From contig JAHBSJ010000012.1 of assembly GCA_019639155.1 (NCBI GenBank), positions 43,356 through 107,355 of the forward strand: a DNA stretch of 64,000 nt, read 5' to 3'. Within the stretch, counting starts at the first letter, position 1. The number at the start of each line of letters is the position of its first letter. Source of the DNA: Acidobacteriota bacterium. Its GTDB lineage: Bacteria > Acidobacteriota > Blastocatellia > Pyrinomonadales > Pyrinomonadaceae. Shown piece by piece: positions 18,952 to 27,023 of this stretch. A program made the position numbers and the translations under genes. The notes beneath the pieces are model-generated. The model was not told the origin of the DNA and searched no databases. It saw nothing but the letters and a program-made list of their open reading frames with translations.

Positions 18952-19749
18952 TTAGTTGGACGTCATGACGGTTTCAGATGGCAAAAACCGACGCGGATCG
19001 ATCGGGCGGTCGTTGATACGCACTTCGTAGTGCAGATGCGGTCCCGTCGAGCGTCCCGTTGAACCGACCTGACCTATCTGTTGGCCGCGAGTGACGGTGT
19101 CGCCGACAGCTACCTCGATCTTGGAAAGATGCCCGTAACGCGTGATCACGCCGTTGCCGTGGTCGATGTCGATGACATTACCGTAGCCGCCATTGTAGCC
19201 GGCTTTAACCACAGTGCCGCCGCCGGGAGCTACGATCGGATCGCCGCGTTCACCGTCAACGTCCAGCCCTGCGTGAAACTCATACGAGCGGCCGCCGAAA
19301 GGATTTCTGCGAAAGCCGAATTCGTTGTTCACCTTGCCGTTCGCTGGCCAGGCATTAGGAAGGAAACCTTCTTCCAACGTTTCCGTTGCCTCGCGAATCC
19401 GAGCCTCGATATCGGACTCGTTATCGTTCGTGTTCTCATCGAACGGTCCGCCGCTGTTGATGGCGAGCTCGCCAACCTCGATCGCGGCCTCGACCGGCTC
19501 CGAGGTTTCGGTTCCGTTAAGCAGAGCCATTTGCATTGCCGCCGGGCCTTCGTTCACGACCTTAGCGAACACGGGAATTGCCGCAGCGGTGCCTAGTGCA
19601 AGTGCTGCTGAGGTGAAAACCAACGATAAAATTATTCCAAAAGTGCCGAAATGGACGAGGCTTTTAGACACCTCTACCCGTTTAATAAAGACTCTGTTCT
19701 TATTTTTGCGTGTTAAAAGAAAAGCGTATGCCTTGTCGTTCTTTTGCAT
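18952..19749 (-). CDS. M23 family metallopeptidase (LytM/peptidoglycan endopeptidase), membrane anchored
   Basis: A 265-residue protein with one N-terminal membrane segment (about residues 34-57) after a basic cytosolic stretch, an acidic linker, and a C-terminal M23 domain. Zinc ligands are visible in HAGLD (HxxxD) and HLHYE (HxH), with FGFRRNPFGG and GYGNVIDIDHGNGV as usual for the fold. These enzymes cut peptidoglycan cross-bridges or, when ligands are intact as here, are active hydrolases, often tied to cell separation. It has its own terminator and a 270-base upstream leader containing a hairpin (19778-19805). Confidence 0.92.
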   Translation of the reverse strand: MQKNDKAYAFLLTRKNKNRVFIKRVEVSKSLVHFGTFGIILSLVFTSAALALGTAAAIPVFAKVVNEGPAAMQMALLNGTETSEPVEAAIEVGELAINSGGPFDENTNDNESDIEARIREATETLEEGFLPNAWPANGKVNNEFGFRRNPFGGRSYEFHAGLDVDGERGDPIVAPGGGTVVKAGYNGGYGNVIDIDHGNGVITRYGHLSKIEVAVGDTVTRGQQIGQVGSTGRSTGPHLHYEVRINDRPIDPRRFLPSETVMTSN

Positions 19750-19777
19750 TATGCTTTAAAGCTCCTAGCAATGATCT

Positions 19778-19805
19778 CACACCACAGTTCCAGCGCTGTG
19801 ATGTG
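19778..19805 (-). other. Hairpin in the leader of the M23 peptidase gene
   Basis: On the reverse strand CACATCACAG and CTGTGGTGTG form a 10-bp stem with one mismatch and an 8-base loop, 29 bases upstream of the start codon. No T-run follows, so it is not a simple terminator. I compared the 270-base leader by eye with the ydaO (c-di-AMP) riboswitch, which often precedes such genes, and did not find its conserved segments. The rest of 19806-20018 shows nothing clear. Confidence 0.35.
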
Positions 19806-20018
19806 GGGAATCACGTATGGATAAGCCGCTAGCGACTAACGCGAAACCAACAGACAAGAGTCAATTGTGTGAGAAACTCTCGCCTAAGAGAAAAGAAAAT
19901 TCCCCCTTCAGCTTCCGTTCATTCGATAATGCAAAATGAAACGGATACTAAATAACACCACAAAACCGAGCTTTTAGCAAACTGGCAGAGACCGGCAAGA
20001 GTCCCCCAAAAGAAATGT

Positions 20019-20222
20019 CTATTTAGATTTCCCGCTCTTCTCCTTCATTCCTTTCCATACCTGCATTGCTACGAAGATGAAAAGCAGGAGGAACGCGAGC
20101 ACGATGATCGCCTTGATGGCGAACGATATAAGTCCCACGAACGATATGAGAGCCTTGAGGAGGGCGATGAAAAGGGCGATCAGAACCAAAATGCTGCCGC
20201 CGAGTGATGCTGCGTTTAACAT
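20019..20222 (-). CDS. Small hydrophobic membrane protein
   Basis: A 67-residue protein with two long hydrophobic segments (about residues 8-30 and 32-57) and a basic tail (MKEKSGKSK), so it should sit in the inner membrane with the tail in the cytosol. GGGAG stands seven bases before ATG 20222. It is 15 bases downstream of the B-box/TM2-like gene and probably the last gene of the sigma/anti-sigma cluster. No family recognised. Confidence 0.6.
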   Translation of the reverse strand: MLNAASLGGSILVLIALFIALLKALISFVGLISFAIKAIIVLAFLLLFIFVAMQVWKGMKEKSGKSK

Positions 20223-20237
20223 ACTACTACTCCCGTA

Positions 20238-20984
20238 TTATACATCTTTCCAACTGCCGGAACGCGTACGGTCGGCAAAACTTGCATGCGATACGTTTGG
20301 CTCATTGAACGGCGCCGACCCGTAAGTGAGTCCGCCGGTGTTGCCGACGTTTATCGGGTCACTTTTGGCCGTAGGTTTGAAAAGAAGTCCCTTCAAAACG
20401 TAGACTCCCAGGAATATCAACGCTACCGGTAAGATCCCGCGGATCAGGAACGACAGGTCGATCACCCGTTGGAGCAGGAATGCCGAGCCCAAAACTACCA
20501 ACGCGCCGCCCCAAAGCTTTGGATTGCCAGAGAATCTCTTTACGAGGATGTCATCCGCCACATCAGGCGTCAGGCCCGAACGTATCATTTGAGCGGTTCG
20601 CCATGCGTCAAGTGCGGCAAAGAACCACATCCCGATAAAGCCCAGCACGAAGAGCGGTGTTCCGCTGGTCAAAACCGCCATCTGGAACAGCCCAACGAAT
20701 ACAGCAAAGTGGACGACCGCCTTCACCGTCTGGCCGTTGTACGCCGCACCAAGGCCCGGGCAAAGCATCGAAAGCAGCGTCGCGGCGGCAGGCGATGTCT
20801 TTTTCGCAACGAACGGAGCGCTTTCAGAAGGCCGCTGTGATCGCAGCAGCTCAACGCCCGAAACAATACAATCCTGGCAAAAAGGGAAGCCGCGGATCCG
20901 ATGATCACAAGCCGGACAAAGCGGCGTGCCGCAGCAATTGCAGCTGACGGTCGCGGGATTGCTTGTGTGGTAGGTGCAATTCAT
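20238..20984 (-). CDS. Membrane protein with N-terminal B-box-type zinc finger and LiaF/TM2-like region
   Basis: A 248-residue protein. Residues 1-45 hold a Cys/His cluster (CTYH, CNCCGTPLCPACDHR, FCQDC) resembling a B-box zinc finger. Then come hydrophobic helices with PGLGAAYNGQ, a TM2-like turn, and a second set of helices resembling LiaI/LiaF (about residues 150-215). A low-complexity tail follows. It starts one base after the stop of the anti-sigma gene, so it is translated with it, and may take part in sensing envelope stress; that role is inference. Confidence 0.7.
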   Translation of the reverse strand: MNCTYHTSNPATVSCNCCGTPLCPACDHRIRGFPFCQDCIVSGVELLRSQRPSESAPFVAKKTSPAAATLLSMLCPGLGAAYNGQTVKAVVHFAVFVGLFQMAVLTSGTPLFVLGFIGMWFFAALDAWRTAQMIRSGLTPDVADDILVKRFSGNPKLWGGALVVLGSAFLLQRVIDLSFLIRGILPVALIFLGVYVLKGLLFKPTAKSDPINVGNTGGLTYGSAPFNEPNVSHASFADRTRSGSWKDV

Positions 20985-21770
20985 TTATTTGCTACCGTCG
21001 TTGCCGACCGTTGTCGTCCCGGAGACCGGCTCGCCGGACGGCGAAGCAACTTGTGTGTTGCCGCCCCAAACGTCCGCTGTCTGTGAAAACGTCTGTTCTG
21101 CCAATTGAAAACTCTTTTGATAAACGCCCGCGATGGAACCATCGGCCGAGACGGTCTGGCTGAAAACCAGGAATGCTATCGCCATCAACATCGCTACAGG
21201 AGCAAGCTGCGGAACGCTGACCGGGAAACGCAGTCCGCGAACCCACTCGGCTGCTCTAGCTCCCCATGAGGGTACGACCTCCGCAGCTTCCGCGGTTCCC
21301 AGCGTCGCTTCTAAAATGCGTGCGTGTAGCCCGGCGGGAACCTCAAGTTCCTCCGCCTTGAACGTATAGCAAGCCGCGATCGATCGCACGACCGTGCCCG
21401 GCAGGTCCTCGCAGTTCGAACACAACGCAGCGTGGCGTTCCCATCGATGAAATGCTGCCGCGGGCAAAAATCCGTCCAGATAATCCGTCAAGTGATCTTC
21501 AAAATCCTCGCAGGTCATTGCCGTCGCGGGCACTGTCATCGACAGGATGCGTGCTTCGAGCCGCGTCATAGGCATTGCGGGTACCGCGATGTTGCGGCAT
21601 TCATGCATGGCATCCTTCACGTCATTAAGGAGAGTGTGGCAAAGCGGGCAGCTCATCGCGTGAGACGCCATTTGACCGTTAACTCCGGCATCCAGTGTCC
21701 TGTCGAGATAATCGGTCAAAAACTCCTCGAACTGCGAGCAATTAAAAGTGTTTGCCTGCTCATTCATCAT
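20985..21770 (-). CDS. Anti-sigma factor with two zinc-binding (zf-HC2/ZAS) domains and one membrane helix
   Basis: A 261-residue protein downstream of an ECF sigma gene. Two zf-HC2 domains stand in tandem: residues about 9-55 (C..FLTDYLD..HAMSCPLC) and 87-130 (C..HLTDYLDG..RHAALCSNC), each with the HxxxCxxC zinc motif of ZAS anti-sigma factors. One membrane helix follows (about residues 192-210), then a periplasmic tail. It should hold the cognate sigma factor at the membrane. The duplication of the ZAS domain is unusual. It starts 15 bases after the sigma stop. Confidence 0.85.
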   Translation of the reverse strand: MMNEQANTFNCSQFEEFLTDYLDRTLDAGVNGQMASHAMSCPLCHTLLNDVKDAMHECRNIAVPAMPMTRLEARILSMTVPATAMTCEDFEDHLTDYLDGFLPAAAFHRWERHAALCSNCEDLPGTVVRSIAACYTFKAEELEVPAGLHARILEATLGTAEAAEVVPSWGARAAEWVRGLRFPVSVPQLAPVAMLMAIAFLVFSQTVSADGSIAGVYQKSFQLAEQTFSQTADVWGGNTQVASPSGEPVSGTTTVGNDGSK

Positions 21771-21785
21771 TACAAAACCCCTTGA

Positions 21786-22379
21786 CTATAAACTCACGAC
21801 CCTCATCCTCTTCAATATCTTCGCCAGCTCGATACGTCCGCGGTTGATACGCGATTTCACCGTTCCTTCCGGAATTTTCAGCACATCGACGATCTCCTGA
21901 TAACTCATTTCCTCGATGTCGCGGAGAATTACGCATGTCCTCAGATCTACCGGCAGTTTATTGATACCTTCATGCACCTGACTGGCGAGTTCTCTCCGCT
22001 CGATCTCGCGATGTGCCGTCGTACCCGCCGACCGAAGATGATACTCGTGATCGTCAACGGCGTCTGCCATCGAATTCTGCGGATTACGCTGGCGGTGCCG
22101 GTAATCGTCGATTATCAAATTGCGTGCAAGCCGCATCAGCCAATTGGCCAGATCGCCCTGTTTCGCGTCGTACTGCTCAAGCGATCTGTAAACGCGAATG
22201 AAGACATCCTGCGTGAGGTCTTCGGCGGCCTCGACATTCGAGGTGAAACGGTACGCGAGATTAAATATTCGCCGCGAGAAAGACGAGACAATATCCTCCC
22301 ACGCCGCGCCGTCTCCTGCCCGTGCACGTCTGACGAGTTCCGCACCTTCTATTTCGGTCACAGCTCTAATGGCTTCCAA
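21786..22379 (-). CDS. RNA polymerase ECF sigma factor
   Basis: A 197-residue sigma factor with region 2 (AEDLTQDVFIRVYRSLEQYD..LANWLMRLARNLIIDDYRHRQ, residues about 45-90) and region 4 (LPVDLRTCVILRDIEEMSYQEIVDVLKIPEGTVKSRINRGR, about 140-180), linked as in group 4 sigmas. The start appears to be TTG (22379) with GGGAG about ten bases upstream. It forms an operon with its anti-sigma and two membrane proteins. A TTGACA lies upstream near 22425 without a convincing -10. Confidence 0.92.
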   Translation of the reverse strand: MEAIRAVTEIEGAELVRRARAGDGAAWEDIVSSFSRRIFNLAYRFTSNVEAAEDLTQDVFIRVYRSLEQYDAKQGDLANWLMRLARNLIIDDYRHRQRNPQNSMADAVDDHEYHLRSAGTTAHREIERRELASQVHEGINKLPVDLRTCVILRDIEEMSYQEIVDVLKIPEGTVKSRINRGRIELAKILKRMRVVSL

Positions 22380-22486
22380 GTCGGTTGTTCTCCCGAAACG
22401 TATTGCAACAAAGCACGAAACTTCGCCTTGTCAATAGCTTGTTACGAGAGCCAATTTGCAAAAGTTCCACCGATCTTTCGGCATTT

Positions 22487-22876
22487 TCACGTCATTTTCG
22501 GGGCCGCACGGCTGATCGCGACGGGCGTCGGGATCAGTTCGCAGCAAACCGAGGTCAGTTTCTTGCGGTCGGCCAGCATTTCCGGGTCTGTTTCAAAAGC
22601 ACGAAAAACCGACTCAACGATCTCGGCGGCTTTCTCATCCTCGGGTTTACGCAGGCTGTAATGCACCCACTTGCCTTCGCGTCGGCCGCTGACCAATCCG
22701 GCTCGTTTCAGATAGGCAAGGTGCCGAGAGATCTTCGGATTGTTCGTCCCCAGCGTCTCGGCAAAAAAACATACGCACACCTCGCCGTCGCGCATCAGAT
22801 TCAGAAGCCGAAGCCGTGTCCTGTCCGCGAGTGCGGCGAATATCTCATCTAATTTAAAACAATTCTTACCGGCCAT
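22487..22876 (-). CDS. arsR: ArsR-family arsenic-responsive repressor
   Basis: A 129-residue winged-helix repressor. C34-V-C36 in the DNA-recognition region (GEVCVCFF) matches the ELCVC As(III)-binding site of ArsR; a third pair of cysteines (SVCCEL, about 109-112) near the C-terminus may add ligands. It should repress the divergent arsI operon and itself, and release DNA on arsenite. Divergent promoters and an inverted-repeat operator lie in the 116-base gap. The -10 box ends only about nine bases before its ATG, so its mRNA is probably leaderless. Confidence 0.93.
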   Translation of the reverse strand: MAGKNCFKLDEIFAALADRTRLRLLNLMRDGEVCVCFFAETLGTNNPKISRHLAYLKRAGLVSGRREGKWVHYSLRKPEDEKAAEIVESVFRAFETDPEMLADRKKLTSVCCELIPTPVAISRAAPKMT

Positions 22877-22884
22877 CGCGAAAA

Positions 22885-22890
22885 ATTATA
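22885..22890 (-). promoter_or_regulatory. arsR promoter, extended -10
   Basis: On the reverse strand TGGTATAAT, an extended -10 (TGnTATAAT), lies eight bases before the arsR ATG; there is no good -35 at the right distance. The predicted transcript starts two to four bases before the ATG. Confidence 0.55.
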
Positions 22891-22909
22891 CCATAATCTC
22901 ATTTATGGC

Positions 22910-22968
22910 TTGACATAAATGTGCAGCAGCGTTATGCTCGCATTGACAATTACGTATATGCGTAATTG
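22910..22968 (+). promoter_or_regulatory. ars operon promoter and ArsR operator
   Basis: TTGACA (22910-22915), a 17-base spacer and TATGCT (22933-22938) make a good sigma-70 promoter for arsI. A perfect 8-bp inverted repeat, CAATTACG-N6-CGTAATTG (22947-22968), sits at the predicted start site, the expected place for ArsR to block transcription. A ribosome site AAAGGAGA precedes the arsI ATG. Confidence 0.75.
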
Positions 22969-22992
22969 ATCTCATAAAAAGGAGACACTACA

Positions 22993-23457
22993 ATGACCGC
23001 AATAAATACCTTAAAAGCTCACGTCGGCATCAACGTCAGCGACGTTATGGCAAGTATCGATTTCTACAAAAAGATGTTCGGCATCGAACCGAGCAAGGTC
23101 CGCGAAGGCTACGCGAAATTCGACGTACAGCAGCCGCCGCTCAACTTCACGCTCAATCAGGTGAAGTTTGACGGCAAAGGAGCCCTATCGCACATGGGCA
23201 TTCAGGTCGCGACGACCGAAGACGTCATCGCGATGCGTGAAACGTGGAAAGAACGTGGCCTTGCACCTATGGACGAGATGCAGACCACCTGCTGCTATGC
23301 CTTGCAAGATAAATCTTGGGTTCGCGATCCGGACGGCAATGAATGGGAAGTTTTCGCCGTGCTCGAAGACAACCTCGCCGAGGCGAAAAGCGAGGATTCG
23401 GCGTGCTGCGTTACGACACCTACAGTTTCGGGTCAGCCGCAGGCGGCATGCTGCTAA
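22993..23457 (+). CDS. arsI: ArsI/CadI-family vicinal-oxygen-chelate metalloenzyme
   Basis: A 154-residue type I extradiol dioxygenase-fold protein. Predicted iron ligands H10, H67 and E119 and the vicinal cysteines C100-C101 (TTCCYALQDKSWVRDPDG) match ArsI C-As lyase, which demethylates trivalent organoarsenicals, and CadI. Expected to be cytosolic. The tail adds two more CC pairs (ACCV, AACC) that may bind metal. First gene of the ars operon. Whether it truly cleaves C-As bonds cannot be told from CadI-like relatives by sequence alone. Confidence 0.88.
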   Translation: MTAINTLKAHVGINVSDVMASIDFYKKMFGIEPSKVREGYAKFDVQQPPLNFTLNQVKFDGKGALSHMGIQVATTEDVIAMRETWKERGLAPMDEMQTTCCYALQDKSWVRDPDGNEWEVFAVLEDNLAEAKSEDSACCVTTPTVSGQPQAACC

Positions 23458-23472
23458 CGAGGAGGGCGAAAC

Positions 23473-23664
23473 ATGAGCGAGAATATTAGCGGCCGTAGCT
23501 TTGGCGATATGCTGTTGGACAGGATCTGTGCCGCCGCGATGGATTGCATTAGCGAGAATCAGAACCTGTTCGAATCTGATTGGGGTGTGCTTGTCTTCAA
23601 GCGTGACCCCGAAACGGGCAAGTATCTTAGCGAGACATATTGCTGCGACGAAGCTGTGGCATAA
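23473..23664 (+). CDS. Small protein of unknown function in the ars operon
   Basis: A 63-residue protein with a very good ribosome site (GAGGAGGGCGAAAC before ATG 23473), 15 bases after arsI and 15 before acr3. It has no signal peptide or membrane segment. Two cysteines near the N-terminal half (RICAAAMDC) and a CC pair at the C-terminus (TYCCDEA) could bind As(III) or a metal. I do not recognise a family. Its place inside the operon and the cysteines suggest an accessory arsenic role, which is inference. Confidence 0.7.
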   Translation: MSENISGRSFGDMLLDRICAAAMDCISENQNLFESDWGVLVFKRDPETGKYLSETYCCDEAVA

Positions 23665-23679
23665 TGCCGACTTGAAAAT

Positions 23680-24753
23680 ATGCAGTCCAATGAATGCAAA
23701 CCCGTCGGAAGGCTGTCTTTCCTCGACCGTTTTCTGACGCTATGGATACTCGCCGCGATGCTGGTTGGCGTTGCGGCGGGATATTTTTATCCGGGCGTCG
23801 AGGGCGTCATCAACCGCTTCAACGTCGGCACGACGAACATTCCCATCGCGATCGGCCTGATACTGATGATGTATCCGCCGCTCGCCAAGGTCCGCTACGA
23901 AGAACTCGGCCGCGTCTTTCGCAACACGAAGATTCTCGGCCTGTCGCTCGTGCAAAATTGGTTGATCGGCCCAATTTTGATGTTCGCACTTGCGATCATT
24001 TTTCTGCGTGACCAGCCGGAATACATGGTCGGGCTGATAATGATCGGCCTCGCACGCTGCATCGCAATGGTGATCGTTTGGAACGAGCTTGCAAAAGGCG
24101 ACAGCGAATATGCAGCGGGTCTGGTTGCTTTCAACAGCATTTTTCAGGTGCTTTTTTACAGCGCTTACGCGTGGGTTTTCATCTCGGTATTGCCGCCGTA
24201 TTTCGGGCTGACGGGCGTCGAGGTCGATATTTCGATATGGCAGATCGCGGAGAGCGTCCTGATCTATCTGGGCATTCCGTTCTTTGCGGGAATGCTGACG
24301 CGGCTTGTTTTCCTAAAAACAAAAGGCCGCGAATGGTACGAACGCGAATTTATACCGCGCATCAGCCCCGTCACGCTGATTGCATTGCTGTTCACCATCG
24401 TCGTGATGTTCAGCCTGAAGGGCAATCTGATCGTCGAGCTGCCGTTCGACGTCGTCCGCATCGCAATACCGCTGCTGATCTATTTCGTCGTGATGTTCCT
24501 CATCAGCTTTTATATGGGCTGGAAGATTGGTGCCGATTACTCCAAAACAACGACGCTATCTTTTACCGCGGCGAGCAATAATTTTGAACTCGCTATCGCT
24601 GTAGCGGTTGCAGTTTTCGGCATCAATTCAGGGGTCGCATTCGCCGCTGTGATCGGGCCGCTGGTCGAGGTTCCCGTGCTGATCGGCTTGGTGAATGTGG
24701 CTTTGTATTTCCAGCGAAAATACTTCGCCCACGAGACGGAACCGTCGGTTTGA
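23680..24753 (+). CDS. acr3: Arsenite efflux transporter, ACR3 family
   Basis: A 357-residue inner-membrane protein with about ten helices. The ACR3 signature segments are present: [30 protein letters not shown] (residues about 47-75, in parts), [19 protein letters not shown] with the essential cysteine, and [18 protein letters not shown]. It exports arsenite using the proton motive force. The ATG at 23680 has no strong Shine-Dalgarno, so translation may depend on the upstream small gene. Confidence 0.95.
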   Translation: MQSNECKPVGRLSFLDRFLTLWILAAMLVGVAAGYFYPGVEGVINRFNVGTTNIPIAIGLILMMYPPLAKVRYEELGRVFRNTKILGLSLVQNWLIGPILMFALAIIFLRDQPEYMVGLIMIGLARCIAMVIVWNELAKGDSEYAAGLVAFNSIFQVLFYSAYAWVFISVLPPYFGLTGVEVDISIWQIAESVLIYLGIPFFAGMLTRLVFLKTKGREWYEREFIPRISPVTLIALLFTIVVMFSLKGNLIVELPFDVVRIAIPLLIYFVVMFLISFYMGWKIGADYSKTTTLSFTAASNNFELAIAVAVAVFGINSGVAFAAVIGPLVEVPVLIGLVNVALYFQRKYFAHETEPSV

Positions 24754-24798
24754 GCGTGCGGTAATTGCGTTGTGAAATAGGTTCAAAGGCTGGTACAT

Positions 24799-25218
24799 AT
24801 GGTCGATAGATCCAAGGTCTTAATTCTCTGCACAGGAAATTCGGCCCGCAGCCAGATGGCTGAAGGACTGCTGCGGCGCATCGCCGGCGACAGGTTTGAG
24901 GTTGAAAGCGCCGGAACGGTGGCAAGTTTTGTCCGGCCGCAAGCGATCGAAGCGATGCGTGAGATAGGGATCGATATTTCGCAGCATCGTTCGAAATGCC
25001 TCGACGAGTTTCTTCATACGCCGTTCGATCACGTCATCACCGTCTGTGACAATGCGAATGAGACGTGTCCGATGTTTCCCGGAACAGCAAAACGCGCGCA
25101 TTTGAGTTTCGACGACCCCGCCGCGGCGACAGGAACTGACGATGAGATACTCGACGAGTTTCGCCGCATTCGCGATGAGATCGCAGAAAAAATGAGCCAA
25201 TTTGCAGCTAGAGAATAG
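24799..25218 (+). CDS. arsC: Arsenate reductase, thioredoxin-coupled type
   Basis: Reduces arsenate to arsenite for export by Acr3. The 139-residue low-molecular-weight phosphatase-fold protein has the P-loop C11-TGNSA-R17 (CX5R) and the resolving pair C83 and C90 (VCDNANETCP), as in the Staphylococcus/Bacillus ArsC recycled by thioredoxin. A thioredoxin is encoded at 33706. Last gene of the ars operon, 45 bases after acr3. Confidence 0.95.
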   Translation: MVDRSKVLILCTGNSARSQMAEGLLRRIAGDRFEVESAGTVASFVRPQAIEAMREIGIDISQHRSKCLDEFLHTPFDHVITVCDNANETCPMFPGTAKRAHLSFDDPAAATGTDDEILDEFRRIRDEIAEKMSQFAARE

Positions 25219-25319
25219 TTCGGCCGCAGACGCGTTTAGAAAAAGCTTGCGAAATGCTGTATCGTCTTTACTCTGTGAAGTGAGGCGATGCGGCTCGTCC
25301 TGCACGCAATGAAATAGGT

Positions 25320-26387
25320 TTGCGCAAATACGTAAAATTCACACTCCTGCTGCTGTTCACGGCGTTTCTGTTTTGGTTCTTTGGCCGCGGCCTTGACTGG
25401 GCCGAGGTCCGCCAGAGCCTTCGCCGTGCCGATCTGTTTTATATAGGAGTGGCGACGTCGATCATTTGTCTCGGCTATTTGCTCCGCGCGATCCGATGGA
25501 AAGTGCTGCTACAGCCGATCACCGATTCCAGCCTTCGTGAGCTTTTTGCGACAACGACTGTCGGTTTCACTGCAATTTTCCTGATAGGGAGAATGGGCGA
25601 GATCGTCCGGCCGATGTGGCTGCCGATGCGGGACAGGCGTGTGCGTCCAAGCGCGGCTGTGGTCACACTCGGACTTGAACGGATATTCGATTTTGCCGCA
25701 CTTGTCTTTTTGTTCTCCATAAACCTGCTCTGGTTCGTACCGCAGCCCGGACGCGAAGAGGAGTTTTTGTATGTTGAGGTCGCCGGCGCCTTAATGCTCG
25801 CGGGCGTGGTCGGCGGGTTTGTCTCGCTCTTTATCTTTCAACGTATATCAGGCCGCGTCATCTCATGGTTCGAGCGCGTCTCTGACCGGCGTTGGGTGCC
25901 AGGCAGAATAAGGAAGATCTTTTTGAGCCTGCTGCGCCAACTCGCATCGGCGTTGGGGATACTCCGCGATTGGCGCGAGTTCCTGTGGGTTACCTTTTGG
26001 ACGCTTGCGCTTTGGTTCGCTATTTCGATACCGACCTGGTTGGTACTTCTCGCCTTTGATCTGCCGTTCACGTTCAGCGATTCGCTTTTCATAATGGGAT
26101 TCGCAACGGTGAGCTCGGTCGTCCCGACGCCGGGCGGAGCCGCCGGTGCGTTTCATGCGGCCACTGGTGCGAGCCTTTTATTTCTTAAGAACGACATTCC
26201 TACCGAGACCGCAGCGGCGGTCGCGTTGGTAATGCACCTTGTTTACTTCGCGCCGGCAATAGTTTTTGGGTTATATTATTTCTTCCACGGGGATATAAGC
26301 GTCGAGCGTTTCCGCAGCCTGCTTTCCAGCGAGAATGCCGAACGCGAAATTGAGACGGATTCGCCGGATTTTGTTCCGGAAAGTTAA
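25320..26387 (+). CDS. Lysylphosphatidylglycerol synthase-TM / flippase-like membrane protein
   Basis: A 355-residue protein of the UPF0104/AglD2/YbhN type with about eight hydrophobic helices (for example residues 5-22, 42-60, 80-95, 125-145, 215-240 and 295-320). Family landmarks are RAIRWKVLL, GRMGEIVRP and PTPGGAAGAFHAAT. Members are thought to move or modify lipid-linked substrates; no catalytic synthase domain is present here. The start is a TTG (25320), because an upstream ATG runs into a stop. It lies about 100 bases after arsC and is probably separate from the ars operon. Confidence 0.85.
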   Translation: MRKYVKFTLLLLFTAFLFWFFGRGLDWAEVRQSLRRADLFYIGVATSIICLGYLLRAIRWKVLLQPITDSSLRELFATTTVGFTAIFLIGRMGEIVRPMWLPMRDRRVRPSAAVVTLGLERIFDFAALVFLFSINLLWFVPQPGREEEFLYVEVAGALMLAGVVGGFVSLFIFQRISGRVISWFERVSDRRWVPGRIRKIFLSLLRQLASALGILRDWREFLWVTFWTLALWFAISIPTWLVLLAFDLPFTFSDSLFIMGFATVSSVVPTPGGAAGAFHAATGASLLFLKNDIPTETAAAVALVMHLVYFAPAIVFGLYYFFHGDISVERFRSLLSSENAEREIETDSPDFVPES

Positions 26388-26474
26388 GGTTTGTCATTGA
26401 TCATTAGGTTTTTGGTTCTGGGTTTTTGTTTTTGATTCATATTTCTTCTGATCGCTGATCGCTGACTGCCGGTT

Positions 26475-26966
26475 ATGCGCTGTCCATTTTGTTCACATAT
26501 TGAAGACAAGGTCGTCGATTCGCGTGAGGCGAAGGACGGCGGTTCGATACGCCGTCGCCGCGAATGCCTCGGCTGCGGCCGCCGTTTCACGTCATACGAA
26601 CGAATCGACGAAATACCGTTCATGGTGATCAAGAAAGACGGCAAGCGTGAGCCTTTCGACCGTGATAAAGTGCTTGCCGGGCTTCTGCGGGCGTCGGAAA
26701 AACGCCCTATTTCAACCGGCCAGCTTGAGAAGATCTGCGACGAGGTCGAACGCAATGTGGTCGATTCACTCGATCGCGAACTGCCAACCACCGATATCGG
26801 GAAGATCATAATGCGCCGGCTCAAAACGCTGGATAAGGTCGCTTATGTTCGATTCGCGTCCGTTTATCTGGAATTCGCCGATGTGTCGGAATTCATGAGC
26901 GAACTGAAAGCGCTGGTGGGTGCCCGCAACGCCGCTGCTGCCGAAAAAAAGAAGAAGAAAAAATAG
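26475..26966 (+). CDS. nrdR: Transcriptional repressor NrdR
   Basis: Represses ribonucleotide reductase genes in response to ATP/dATP. The 163-residue protein has an N-terminal zinc ribbon (C3, C6, C31, C34) and an ATP-cone (VIKKDGKREPFDRDKVLAGLLRA, about residues 50-72). The C-terminal lysine run (EKKKKKK) extends beyond the usual length of about 150. No reductase gene or NrdR box was noticed nearby. It lies directly upstream of lon with a 57-base gap containing two GCCCTTTCCC-type decamers. Confidence 0.96.
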   Translation: MRCPFCSHIEDKVVDSREAKDGGSIRRRRECLGCGRRFTSYERIDEIPFMVIKKDGKREPFDRDKVLAGLLRASEKRPISTGQLEKICDEVERNVVDSLDRELPTTDIGKIIMRRLKTLDKVAYVRFASVYLEFADVSEFMSELKALVGARNAAAAEKKKKKK

Positions 26967-27023
26967 CCTGCGAGATTTTCGCTTCTTTGCCCTTTCCCGC
27001 CCTTTCCCATACCATAAAAGTTT

